From: Multifurca ochricompacta
Lineage: Eukaryota; Basidiomycota; Agaricomycetes; Russulales; Russulaceae
Reading direction: 5' to 3'
NCBI GenBank assembly: GCA_022496185.1
Contig: WTXG01000108.1
Location: 60,563 to 124,562 of the forward strand
DNA length: 64,000 bases
The notes under the pieces are model-generated. The model searched no databases, had not been told where the DNA came from, and worked only from the letters and a program-made list of their open reading frames with translations. Positions 1 to 11,613 of this stretch are shown here, piece by piece (position 1 is the stretch's first letter; each line of letters opens with the position of its first letter). The position numbers and the translations under genes were made by a program.

Positions 1-3000
1 ATGGAGTCCGTTGTTCCTGCTCCCTTGCGTCCAAAATCGCGCCGTGGTCAAGTAACAACCGCGCAACTTTGATGTGTCCGTACATTGACGCCATGTGCAA
101 TGGCGTCAAGCCTTCATTGCTCCGGGAATTGGTTTCTGCCCCGCGCTCAATCAACAGGTTCGTAATTCCAAGACTTCCTCTACCCGATGCCACGATCAAG
201 GGTGTTCGGCGATACTCATCCCGTTCATTGACATCTGCGCCACGATCAAGTGATGATCGCACAATATCGAGGCGTCCATTCTTCGTTGCGGAATGAAGCG
301 ATGCAATTTCTTTAATTTCTTCGTCAGGGGCACTTGTACCCATGTGATTGATTGATGACTGTGCATCATGGAGATGCGCATCTTGTCGTGGTATGTTCCA
401 TGTAGTCAAGGCAATGCTGTCACGAAGGTTCATGGCTTCCATATGCTCAGCTAAGGCACTTGCAACCCTTTCTTCCGCGTTGTGAGATGCCAGGTCAAAG
501 GCAGTCTCTCCGGCGTTATTCCGTAGGTCAACATTGGCTTTATGACTGATCAGCAACGTGACAGTGTTGGGATTCCCATTGTTTGCAGAGAAGTGCAACG
601 AAGTACAGCCAGCACTGTCGCAACTATCCACAGACGCGCAACTGCTGAACAATAATCGCACGAGATCATCGTTTCCGATTCCTGATGCTGACGTCAATGG
701 CATCCAGCCGTTTTTATCATGGATATTAACGTCCGCACCGTCGTGAACCAACTCCTTAACAACATCGAGATGTCCAGCGCCGAACGCCAACTGTAATGCA
801 GTGCAGCCGTCGTTGTCGCGGATGTCGATGGATGCACCGCTGTCGAGTAAAAGTCGCACGATACCATCGTAACCGTTTCCTGATGCAAATATCAATGGCG
901 TTGAGCCATCGTTGCTTTGAGAGTTTACATCCGAGCCGTGGTCAAGCAACTCCTTTACAACATCGAGATGTCCAGCGCCGGATGCCCACAGTAATGCAGT
1001 CTGGCCGTCTTTGTCGCGGATGTCGATGGATGCATCGCTGTCGAGTAATAGTCGCACGATACCATCATAACCGTTTGCTGATGCAGCGATCAATAGCGTT
1101 GAGCCATCGTTGCTCTGAGAGTTTACATCCGCGCCGCGGTCAAGCAACTCCTTCACAACATCGAGATGTCCAGCGCCGGATGCCAACTGCAATGGAGTCC
1201 GGCCGTCGTTATCACGGATGTCATAGGATGCGCCACTGTCGAGCAGTAATTGCACGACAGCGTGGTGCCCAAATAGTGATGCAGGCATCAACGGGGTCAT
1301 CCCTTTCTTGTTCTTCGTATTCACATCTGCACCGTGCCCCAATAATATTCGTGCAACTTCAGTTTCGCCGTTTCTTGACGCCTCGAATAATGGTATCTCC
1401 CCCCTCTCGTTTTCTATGTTGATCTTCGCGCCATGCTCAATTAACAATACCACGACATCACGACGCCCGCTAACAGATGCTCTGTGAAGCAAACTCTTGC
1501 CATTGTGATCTTGGCAATCCACATCGACACCTCTCTTAAGAAGCGACTTTGCGATATTTTTATGTCCCTTTGCCAGCGAAGCACCCAACGCACTCCCGTA
1601 ATATCCGCCCCAAGTATTCATGTCCTGTGGGTGAACGACCATCAGCCGCTCTGCAACTCGACGGAATCCGCAGAGTGCCGCATAGTATAGCGAGATATTT
1701 TTCGGCTGTGTCGGATGTGTGGTGGACATGTGCTCCCTCCAAGGATAGTCGATATCGTGTATCCACACCCATATCCCAAAGTATGGCTTGTCAGGGTCGA
1801 ACAAACGATCCATCATCTCCTGTATAGTGGATGATCCAGATACATTTCCAAACTTCGAATGTTCCACCCAGTACTGGGCGGCATACAGAGCGAGTGGAAA
1901 CTGTTTGATTCCATCCTTGTCGACCTTATCATCTAGTTGGAGAAGAATACTGAGGGAGACCTGGGCGAGAACTGCATGTGCTGGTTCAGGAAGAATGTGA
2001 AAGCGAGAGAGAATATCTCCCGAAGCGGCGAGGCGACTTGATATCAAGAACTCCTTTACAGAGAAATGCGAAAATTGAACAACTAGAGAGCCGTCCTGAT
2101 TGACAACGGTTATAAGACTGGAACATGCAGATAAGATGGCATTTTGTGCATCTTCAGGGCGCCAATCCGCGTAGTATTGGGGTATCTGTCCTGTATCAAA
2201 ACGAACAGCAAGAACGTCGACGAGTTCTTCCACACGAAGTGGACGAACAGACACTGCGAGGCATTGGAAAATTCTTTGGGCATATTCTCGTTTCTCCTTC
2301 TCGATGTTTAGCAACGTGCGCTCGTAAGTTTCATCCAAGGTTTCAGGCAATTCTTCCAAGGCGTGCCTCAGCGCTGCGGGAAAACAGCGACGTAACGTTT
2401 CGAGCTGACAGTATACCCATCGAAACCTGTGTGATGTCGTGAGAACCGAGTAAGAAGGCGCCTAAAAAGTGTGGCGGGGCTCACATCCCGTCGGCCCTCT
2501 GTGAGAGCTTGTCAATCACCAGATTCTTGTCCTCAGCTCTCCATCTCTGCATCTGGACGACGAAGTTGATGTAATCGATGATATCGTTCCTCTGTCCACC
2601 TTCGTCGTGGAGAGAGACAGTATGAGTTGTCAAAGGTTCAAGAACACCTCGAATGTCAGCTTCGGGCCGACTCGCGACGCAAATGTGTACATTTGGAAGT
2701 TGTAACCCAACGAGATCCTTGAGGAATAGAAGGATTCGGTCACGAGGGGACACGAGGCCAGAGGTGTTGGGACACTCGTCGACGGCATCCACAATGATAT
2801 AAATCGCGGGCCTACGAGGGAGTTCAAGCATCTCCTTCAAGCATCGAAAAAGGGTATTATAATCAGGTTGTTGCGATCCAGCGTTGTATTTTGAATACAA
2901 GTTAGAAAGAATCCCATGGCAAGAATCAGATTTGGCGCCGAATTGACAAAGGAGTGACGTAAGCAAGCCTCGGATATCTTGTTTTGCAAGATCTCTGAAG

Positions 3001-4520
3001 TCAAAATAGAAATATCCCATCAAGGCTAATCCTGCATCATGTAGGACATTGACTTCTTGAATGAGAGTGGAACTAATTGATGATGTCAGTGGATGGATGG
3101 GAAGAGGTGACTTGGTGTGACCCCCACCAGAGTATACTTTTCCCGGACCCGGCTATAGACCGCAACCATAAGCGACTGAAACAGACGGCAAGTCTGAGAA
3201 ACCCTTACGTTTACCGTGTATCCACAAGAGGGAGCTATCTGTTTTCCATTTCTCAAATGTACTTCCTCGGGTAAACCATCCTGCCGTCCCGGCGTGGTGA
3301 TGATCCCGCGCAATGTTGTGATTGCTTGATGGGTCGGGAGGAGAGAGCCAATTTCGGACATCCTTTTGCAACTGCTCACCTGTGAAACATATTCAGCATC
3401 GACGGTTACGAATGGCAAAAGTGGGAAATAACCAACGCTTCATCTTGTTTATCTCATTTGCTGTCTCTTGCATCGTAACTAGCAACCCCCAGTCAGCCCC
3501 CTCAAGAAACAAATATGACAGCCTAAGTTGGCTGAACATACCCAGAGCTTGGACTATGCCATCCGTCGATGCCCTTCCGTCTACTCGGACAAAAAGTGTC
3601 ACAAAATGCGACTATCTAGCGAAAAAGACAAGAGATCGCTTACCGTCCATGACTGTTTTAATATTGTTCATCAAACCGTGAACAACCTGCAGCGTCTGGA
3701 CGACGGTCAACTGGGCCTCCTCTCGGGTGAGTCTGTCCAATCTCTGGAGTACAGCCTCGATTTCACTCTCCCCCAAGAGTTTCTTCGCGAATTTCTCTAT
3801 CGAGAAAGATGAACGCGGGAAGGAATTTTACTAGAACGAGAAGGTGCTTACTGAATCGTCCCTGCTTTATCTGTTTGGTCGCTAGAGAGAGGACGGAGAG
3901 AACTTGGACGATTATCTTCATGATTATGTCGGACATCAAAGGGGTGACTGTCATTTCGGTATAAACGTGTAGACGTTTGAGAAAGTTCCCGACGCATTCG
4001 AAGAGATCGATGAGGGCATCGTAGCTCGCACTGACGCCGCTAGCGGCCTGATCGATAGAACGAAAAAAACGCAAAAACTCACAAATGATCCTCACAGTTG
4101 AAAGTATCAGAGACACGTACGGTGAAGAGAGCATCTATACAGACAAAGATTGCTTTTGCAGGTTGGAAGGGTATCTAGTGTCGAGGCATAAAAATTAGAG
4201 ATTTGCAAGACGGATCCATCTTAATCCTGGAAGCCTACCAGGCTAACAGCTTCGCCGACAATGCTTGAAAATGCATGGAGAACCTGCACGACGGGGCTAA
4301 GCCAGCTAATCAATTTCCGATCTCCCTCTCGATACTCAGTAAAAGCCTTGGCGCTGTTCTGAAGTAACTCCAAGATAGCGTCGGGTGAGTGACAGCTTTG
4401 AAGCTTGTCGGCGAAAGGATTATTGGTGGCACTGAGGTCTACGCCGGTCTGTTTTGAATAGTCTTGGAAAGCATCGAGGATGATCTGAAAGTTTGAGGAG
4501 GATACGGTTTTGGAGGACAT
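1..4520 (-). CDS. Goodbye-NACHT-ankyrin NLR-like protein, copy A (3' end beyond window)
   Basis: Fungal STAND/NLR-like protein; the family is linked to non-self recognition and signalling, and this member's ligand is unknown. The ATG at 4520 opens MSSKTVSSSNF, matching copies B and C. The N-terminal about 200 residues (exons between 4520 and 3760) resemble the fungal Goodbye domain. The NACHT P-loop (GxxGSGKS) lies around 3140-3150, split from its upstream part by an intron. Walker B (IYIIVDAVDECPN) lies near 2765-2800, followed by ASRPE. Ankyrin repeats of about 33 residues fill roughly 1700-1 and continue off the edge; by alignment to copy B about 58 C-terminal codons are missing. About eight short introns are inferred. 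I saw no frameshift, so it may be functional. Unlike copy B it has only a short linker (around 300-345) where B has a long acidic tract. Confidence 0.8.
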
Positions 4521-4716
4521 GAAGGTAAGTGTTAGTTGAGCTGGTAGTAGTAAGAGTTGAGGGTGTTGCGGGCAAGCTTTAGCGCTTGATAACCACCATC
4601 TTGAATGTGGCGTAGAGCAATTTCCTGTGGAACCAGGATGCTCTCACAAAAGTGGTTCTGGTGATCTAAGATAAGGCACGTGATAAAAAGGGGATATTGT
4701 GGACACGTGGACACTT

Positions 4717-4878
4717 TGCGTTCAATGTCATGTTTTTATACCATGATGAGGCTTTTTAGTATGGTGCAGAGCTGTGGTGTTCACTTCCTGGAAGATGTTT
4801 CTTTAACGGGGTTGTTTGAGATAATGTAATCCCAGGTTGAGGATCTGTAGAGTTAGGTGGGGTACTGGAATTCGGCAT
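4717..4878 (-). pseudogene. FunK1 kinase 5' coding fragment upstream of NLR-A
   Basis: Read on the minus strand from the ATG at 4878, this matches the first codons of the complete FunK1 gene at 8770 ([12 protein letters not shown], then LSQTTPLKK). It meets a stop codon after 40 codons, and similarity ends near 4717. It has the same orientation as the NLR-A gene, whose ATG lies about 200 bp further on. It is therefore a captured 5' end rather than a divergent neighbour, and on an NLR transcript from this promoter it would act as an upstream ORF. The shared origin is clear from the sequence; any effect on expression is inference. Confidence 0.75.
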
Positions 4879-5085
4879 TATATGAGATAACGCTCACTGT
4901 TAAGTCTATATGGGGTTATCATAGACAGTCGGGAGCAGTCTGATGGAATAATTAAATTTCTGGAGGGACGGGTGAGATTATTGAATAATGAATTTTACAC
5001 GTCTGAGTTTGAGTGAATTGATTGTAACGACATCGGCCAACAGCCGCGGAACCTTAAAGACGCGGCGTGATCACGTGAGATGACA
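4879..5085 (-). promoter_or_regulatory. FunK1-type promoter region upstream of NLR-A
   Basis: This stretch is homologous, in inverted orientation, to 8540-8769 in front of the complete FunK1 gene, and directly to 20128-20330 in front of NLR-B. Shared blocks include the palindrome-like tgatcacgtga, an aaatttaattattccatcag segment, and a TATA-like tatata/tataga about 30-40 bp before the FunK1 ATG. Conservation across three loci suggests a mobile or repeatedly duplicated promoter module. The true transcription start is unknown. Confidence 0.55.
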
Positions 5086-6796
5086 GTTCTCTGGTCATGG
5101 CCTGCTGCTCTTTCATGTATTTGCTGATGAATGCAGCTGTAAAAATGATTTTAGCTATCTATTTAGATAGCATATAAGTTCAGTTACTGTGGTCAAAACT
5201 GAAGTGAACACATACAAAGTAGAGTCCTTATATACTACTAAAAGAGTGTGACAATATAGAGATAAACATAATTAAATCAATTGTGACAGGATATGAAGGA
5301 GTGTGTTGTGCGTGCAATGAGGAATTGTCTCTGAATCAATTAACTGACGCACTTTAGATCATCTTATCACAATTGATAGATCAAGTCCACGCTGCACAAC
5401 GGAATATGAATTGGATATTAAAGAGAAGGAAGAGATTGAGATTTCCACCTCTATTACCTATTAAAACAATACAAACAAATATCCAAAATATCCAATCGCC
5501 ACCACTATCATCACCACTGTCACTGCCGCCGACAAGGTACACTCCTAAAACCAAACCCGAGCAAAGTCCTTTCCTTTTTTCCTTTTTTCCTTTTAAAAGC
5601 CATACGGGAGTAAGAAGTAGGAAGGGGGGGTGGGTGGACCAAAAAAAAACAACTACAAAAAGTAGTAGACACAGCAACAAACAAAAAAACATAAACGTAG
5701 AATAACAAAAAACGGCAAACATGTTCATGTTTACGACAACAACACATGTATGGAGAGGGGGGGTGGAAGATCTTGTTATGATGTGATTTTTTTTTAAAAA
5801 AAAGAAAGAGAGAAAGGCACGCAAAGGCAAGATATCATTTATATATATATCATGTCATATCGAGACCGAGACAAGTGGTCCGTTCATAAACTCACTTGGA
5901 GAAAAAAAGAAAGCTGTTAGGGGCGCGCGCGCGTGCATATGCCATCCTTCGTGAGGGTGGCTGGTAGCCACACACATATTCATAAGATCAAAACTAGGTT
6001 TTTTTTTTTTGTTTTTTGTTTTTTTTATGAGCTTCGACCCTTTGGGTGGAAGCTCAAAAGAAGAAAGAAAAAAAAAGAAGAAAAAAAGGGGGGGACAAAA
6101 GCAAAGGAAAAAAAAGCCAAATTGAAACGAGGTCAGGGACAGGGCCCCCAAGGGACACAGATATAGCGGGTTCACATACCCCCCCCCTTCCCCGGCGCAG
6201 TCCGGGTCCAGTTCGGTTCACACACACAAATTCAGTCCATGGGCAGTTTCCACAGCACAGTCCAGATCAAAAAATTTCCAGAGAGTAAGGGAATGAAACC
6301 CAATCAAGGTTAGGCAAAGCGAGTGGAGTGTTAGGGTGAGGCGGCATTGAATAACCGATACCACTTGAAGGAGGTACCGCAACACAGCGATTGAGATATA
6401 TATGGAAGCGGTGTGCGGGGGTGCGCGCGTGTGTTGTGTTGGTGGGGTTGAGGAAGAATGACGGAAGGATGAAGAATGAAGGGAGGGGGAACGATGGAGC
6501 CAGCCTTCAAAAGTAAAAGTTTGGTCGGTCGGTTGTTAAAAAAACAGCGATTTTTTCTTTTCTATTTGGTGAAAAAACGGAGAGAAACGCTTGGCCTGGA
6601 AAAAAAATAGAGAAAGACTCGTGTATAAAAACGAAAAGAAAGAAAGGAGTGGTATGCACGCACCGACTTTCACACCCTCACATTCATATAAAATATTCCT
6701 CTCACTCTCTCACAACACACCCAGAAGAATAAAAAAAGAAAAAGACGACGCACAACACACAACACCGCCGCCCATCCTCATTCAAAAATTTCAAAT
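5086..6796. other. Intergenic DNA of block A, low complexity
   Basis: There is no supportable gene. The stretch lies between the captured FunK1 promoter and the PIN gene relic and is homologous to about 20331-21973 in block B. It is rich in A/T and purine/pyrimidine runs, for example the poly-T and poly-A/G stretches at 5996-6120. Apparent open frames here (around 5380-6290) are repetitive and not conserved as proteins between the two blocks, so I do not call them genes. The part nearest 6797 is probably the 3' flank or UTR of the PIN gene. Confidence 0.6.
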
Positions 6797-7945
6797 TCAA
6801 GGTTCGAGCTTCTCTCCTCGAGCCAAGACCCGCACCACCCGACTTGGTTGCGAGATCACGTCCATCATAGTCTTGACGGCCGGTAGACGTTCAACCATCC
6901 CTCCTCCTCCTCCTCCTCCTCCTCTTCCTCCGGGACCTTTACCGTGATAATCCCCACGTCCACAATGATAATGATTATTATGTCCACCACGCAAAGGTGG
7001 TCGACGGTCTTCCGGTGACGTGCGTCCACCATCCATGGCCCCAGGGGCAGTGATTGTGTTAGTGGTAGTGGTGGTGGTGGTATTAGTGGAGCTAGTTACG
7101 GTAGAGGGGGAAACCTGGACTTCGAGCACTTCGAGACGCGCACGACGAGCCCAATAAGCGACAAACCCACCCATCACGCGCGGTTCATGTCTATTAGCGT
7201 GATGACCATGATGGTGGTGTGCTGATGCTACAGGAAGCGGGACCGGCGACGTGACCGGTGCTGACGACTCGTGGTAGTGAGAAGGTGGCGGTGGTGATGA
7301 TAAAAGTGGCATAGGATTATTATCAACACCTCCCATTGCCTGCGTTTGGATCGGAGGTGGTTGACCAGCAAGGGTGGCGAGCACCACTCGCGGACGTGCA
7401 GGGTCGGCATTCTCGGTCGCCCATTGAGCACAGCAAATCGTGCGACGAACCCACTCTGGAGAGGGTGACGACAAAGTCGACTTGGATAGTGGCGGAGAGT
7501 TGGTAGGATGAGCCGAGTCATCCGAATCGTCCTCGCTGTGAAAAGCGATCTTATCCCAAAGGACAAATGCGGAATCCTGCTGTACCCTCACGCGAGGGTT
7601 AGTGCCCACCTGTGACTCGAGCACGCGTGAAGCAGTGCGTGCACGTTGGGCAAGGGGCGTCGAACCCTTACTTAGCAGGTCGAGAGTATTAAGCGCTGAA
7701 GATTGTGAGTGATCAGAGATCAATCGAAGCTGGGGCAAGGGGAAATGGGGCGCCACATTACCATGTCATGCCCTTTAACGGGTGTCAAAAAGGTGAGCCC
7801 CTCTCCCCCTTGCCCCCACTCTTTTCCTCCTCCAGTAAAAAAGAGAAATATACCCGTGAAAAGAGAAATAAGGCATACCTTCGAGGGGAACGATGAGAAT
7901 CTCCTCCTTACTGTCCCTACACCACTTCTTGACCTGACCAAGGGC
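6797..7945 (-). pseudogene. PIN-domain protein gene, 5'-truncated duplicate (copy A)
   Basis: Exon 2 (7695-6797) is open throughout and close to exon 2 of the complete gene at 21974-23615, including the Ser/Thr/Pro- and His-rich middle and the C-terminal RGG/polyglycine region ending RVLARGEKLEP. Of exon 1 only the last 22 codons (7945-7879, ending EEILIVPLE) remain. The rest, including the initiator Met and the VVVVDASVLVNAL strand with the first acidic PIN residue, is replaced by unrelated DNA. Without those it cannot make a normal PIN nuclease. The absence of stops in exon 2 suggests the duplication is fairly young or that the exon is still expressed as part of something else. Confidence 0.8.
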
Positions 7946-8539
7946 CGTGGCCACTTGTCAAGTGTCGGAACTAGTCTGCCAAAATACATTACATATTGTT
8001 TGTCTCTGTATGTACATTATGTGATGCGTCACAATGTGTGCATTTAGTCTGTACAGAAGTGATGTATAATTTTATTTTTAAAATAAAAGAGACGTGTTTA
8101 TTAACCTTGAACATTGGCATCAAACAGAATGAATCCCGGAACTCAGCTCACCCACTATATCTTCATCACAAAAGATGCACCCTGGTACAGCTCTCCTGTA
8201 TGTCTCCAATCCCCTCACATACTGTCAAACAAAAACCTATCCCACCTCTCTATCACTTGCTACACCATTGATGAAGTTGAACAACCCTAGAATTTTAGGT
8301 GAGATCTCTTGTCCTCTACTTCTTTTGATCTTATGAATGTGGGTGCACCAACCAACGGGTTTTAGCTACGTGGCGGATAATTTTAAACCTATTCATTTAT
8401 CATCTTGGAGAGTTTTTTAAAAAAAAAATCCCATTTATATTCCGTAGGCAGCAAATACATGAAAAAGTAGTCCCTTGTGGTAGATAGTAGCGATATGTTC
8501 TTAGGTTGAGAGAATCGAGGGCGGCAGTGACGGAGTCCG
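7946..8539. other. Unique DNA right of the block A breakpoint
   Basis: No gene or recognisable element was seen. This AT-rich stretch joins the truncated PIN exon 1 to the FunK1 promoter. It is not part of block B. Short open frames occur but show no domain and no conserved splice structure. Confidence 0.5.
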
Positions 8540-8769
8540 GTGTCGTGTCACGTGATCACACGCGTCTTTAAGGTTCAACTTGGTGTGTCGCGCTGTTGGC
8601 CGACGTTACAGCCAGTCAAACTCAGACGTGTAAAACTCATTATCGATAATCTCACCGCCCCTCCAAAAATTTAATTATTCCATCAGATTGCGCCCGAGTG
8701 TCTAGGAAAAACCCTATATACATTCAACAGTGAGTCATTCCAAAGCCCCACCCTCCGTTGTCTCACACT
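8540..8769 (+). promoter_or_regulatory. Promoter region of the FunK1 kinase gene
   Basis: Contains cacgtgatcac near 8549, an AT-rich aatttaattattcc block, and a TATA-like ctatataca about 55 bp before the ATG at 8770. The whole stretch is shared with the leaders of NLR-A (4879-5085) and NLR-B (20128-20330). Together with the first codons it forms an inverted repeat against about 4717-5085, about 3.5 kb away, with the truncated PIN gene between the arms. Confidence 0.55.
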
Positions 8770-11216
8770 ATGCCCAATCCCAGTACCCCACCTAACTCTA
8801 CAGACCCTCATCCTCGGACTACATTATCTCAAACAACTCCATTGAAGAAAGACCTTCCAGGAAGCGAACACCACAGCTCTGCACCATACCGTAAAGCCTC
8901 ATCTCGCTATAAAAACATGACCTTTGACGCTTGTGAGAAATTCGTCGGGCCCATGCCTGTCCACACCTTCTTGGCCGAATTTCTTCCAAAGCCACACGAA
9001 TCACGACCAACAAACCAATTTTTGTTTACCCACTCAACCGTCTCAAAGAATGAGAACGAATTTGCAAGTGCCTCTACCATCTAATATATATATATATGCT
9101 CAATCGTGTCGTTAGATTAAAGCAATTGAGGCGTCTGGCCTTTGTCCCAAACTGAAATTTGTCAACACCACCTCTTCTCCGGATGGAGAATATCGCTTAA
9201 AACCTGACATTTCCATTTATTCTAATCTTCCGAATCACTCTCACTGGCATGAACACTCGGCTGGCTCCAAGAAGGCAAAGTTATTAAATTGGAGAGCAGT
9301 AGACCTGTGGATCGAGAACAAGGGCAAAGATGAGGACATATTCATCTCTCTTGAAGAGATGAGGAAAGACGAAGAAGACTTGGAGAGCCACGTACAATGG
9401 ACACAAGCTGCATATAAAACCTGTGGCCAGTTCATTGCTTATGCATCGGCACTCCATCGCGCTCAATTTCGCGTCTTTTCATTTTCTGTAGTTCTTTTTG
9501 GTGATACAGGTCGTCTCCTTCGATGGAACCGCAGTGGAGTAATCTACACCGAGTTATTCAATTGGGCCACCGAACCCGACACACTCTTTGAATTCATATG
9601 GCGGTTCAACTTCCTATCCGACGTCGACCGTGGATTTGATACCACTGTTACTTCTGTACCAGATAATGAGGCAGAAGCAGCAATTTGCAAGTTGAAGACA
9701 TACGAGGGCTTGGAGAAAGTTAGGAAGGCGGATCTCCACAAGATCTTGGTCCGGGACGATCATGCCACTGATGGGGAGCTCAGGTCATACATCACAGCAG
9801 GAGCAGTGTGGTATACAGAGTCACTCTTTGGACGGTCTACATTCGGATACATCGCCTACGAGGTCGCGAGCGCAAACCTTGTGTACGTCAAAGACTTTTG
9901 GCGCACTAATCTCCCGGGGATTCAAAAGGAAGGCGACGTATATCGGGAATTGAACGCGGCACAAGTTCCTTGTATAGCGAAGTTTGGAATGGGTGGCGAT
10001 GTCCCATTATCACCTAAACATTCGAATGTTTCCTTGTTCGCCCCACAGAGGACAAGGACACAGGACTACTTACAAGGTTCAGAAGGTGGACATGACTGGT
10101 GTCCTGGTCGACCATCTGTGAATCCTTTTGTCCACTACCGACTTGTCTTGGAAACACTCGGGAGGCCCCTGAATAGATTTAAATCGACGAGACAATTATG
10201 TGAGGTGATTCGGGACGCCATTATAGGTAAGAAATACCATTTCCTACTTGGAGTATAGATTCTAAAGGATTTGGTACAGCTCACTCTGCGGCGTACGAGA
10301 GGACCGGAATGTTACATCGAGATGTGAGTGCGGGTAACATCTTAATTGGCGAGGATGGGCGTGGGATATTGATCGACTGGGACTTGTCAAAACGGGTTAC
10401 GAAAGGGGTCGAGGAGAAGGCGAGACAACATTCACGCACGGTATGTATCGCGTTAATGGATGTGAAGTATTAGTAACTAATGAGGATTACATGTAGGGCA
10501 CATGGCAATTCATATCGATATGGCGCTTGCTTGACCCTTCATGTAGACCACATGAAGTTTCTGACGACCTTGAGTCATTTCTCTGGGTGCTTTTATACGA
10601 AATCGCAAAGTGCAGGAGTCCTGGGAAGATGAATATGACGGCTGATATGCAATATGTGTTCGACATGCACTCAGGCGTGGGTAGTGACGGTCTCGTCCGG
10701 GGTGGTAGTGGAAAAGCATTCTTTCTTCAAGGCTCCCACATCACTCGTGGAATTATTCAAATTCTTGTTCAGACTCCGTGTGGAGCCATAGTTGAGGAGC
10801 TTCGCTCCTTCTTCCATGACTTCTATCTCCATGTGGAACCACAGTTTGAGGTATTCAAGATGTTGAAATCAAAAATCGAGGAAAATCAAAAGAATGATTC
10901 ACGAGTCCAGGACGCGCGCAAGAAGCTGTATTCTTCGGACTGGGTGTTATCAATTTTCGACCGGCACCTCGCTACAACATGGGATGTAGATGACGATGGA
11001 AGCTTGTGCAGGTATGAGCTTCGTCTGCATTCTTCAGAAAGTAGAGATCGCAAGAAGCGCAAGGCGGCGGATAGTGATATGGAGAAGCCATTCAATCAAA
11101 GGCGTAAAGAGCAGTTTCCACCTGGATCCAAAGAGCAACCGAAGACTGGGCCTTGGATACAAGGCAACGATCGCTCTTCGGCTAAGTTGTCTTCTGCACT
11201 CAGTAAAGAGTTGTAG
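8770..11216 (+). CDS. FunK1-family protein kinase
   Basis: Predicted fungal-specific serine/threonine kinase of the FunK1 group, a family expanded in mushrooms; substrate unknown. The ATG at 8770 gives [13 protein letters not shown]. Exon 1 appears to join at about 9068/9124 to a long exon up to about 10228. The catalytic core follows: [10 protein letters not shown] catalytic loop near 10315-10345, then DWDLS near 10377, the variant of DFG usual in this family. After an intron (10441-about 10497) comes GTWQFIS, then [13 protein letters not shown] near 10566. The tail is basic ([12 protein letters not shown]) and may be a nuclear signal. The stop is TAG at 11214-11216. Three introns are inferred, all with GT-AG ends, and no disruption was seen. 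Its promoter and first exon have been copied to both flanking NLR genes. Intron 1 placement is the least certain part. Confidence 0.85.
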
Positions 11217-11613
11217 TGGGTATGGTTTGCGGTCTATTGAGAATGAGGTCAAGTGTAGGAGTGGGGTTCAGGCTTATGATAGTTGGTTATGTCTTTTATG
11301 TGCGCTACCCTGATCATTGCATGGATATAAAGATTACCATTTGATACGAGTGAGTAACATGCTGACTGCTGATGCGAGTGTGTCGCATGGCCCTTATCAG
11401 CGTGTCAACTCACTCAAAAGAGTATAGAAGGAGGGCAGCCTAGGAAAAAGGAGGAGGTCGGTGAATTTTGGTCTGGTCACGTGAACATAAGGCCCAAATC
11501 CAAATTGACGACGACGATGACGATATCAAACGTTCAAGTTCTCACTCTTTTCAATATAAGAACAATGGCGGTGTGCGTGTTACAAAATTTATTTTCTCAG
11601 GACTACATCAGTC
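11217..11613. other. Intergenic DNA between FunK1 and the P450 relic
   Basis: No gene was recognised. A gtcacgtgaac motif lies at about 11476, and a TATA-like caatataag occurs about 65 bp before the P450 ATG; both could be remnants of the P450 promoter. Confidence 0.4.

Larger units (their letters stand above)
1..7945. repeat. Segmental duplication block A
   Basis: The stretch from the left window edge to 7945 is repeated in the same order and orientation at about 14935-23210. The paired content is the NLR 3' exons, NLR 5' exons, FunK1-derived leader, AT-rich intergenic DNA, and PIN gene. Identity is high even in noncoding DNA, including the shared homopolymer-rich 3' flank of the PIN gene. 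The match ends abruptly after gaccaagggc at 7945 (23210 in block B), inside exon 1 of the PIN gene. Block A therefore looks like the derived copy, with its right breakpoint inside a gene. The left breakpoint lies outside the window. Confidence 0.9.

Noticed and set aside
796..1422. 208-codon plus-strand open frame rich in Arg, Cys and His
   Set aside because: It is antisense to the ankyrin exon of NLR-A. The same kind of frame appears antisense to copy B (15769-16383) because of the repeat codon pattern. It has no domain and no splice or start context.
5381..5830. Hydrophobic 149-codon minus-strand frame
   Set aside because: It is made of homopolymer and low-complexity DNA, and the matching region of block B (about 20739-21022) breaks the frame. 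The hydrophobicity comes from T-rich runs.
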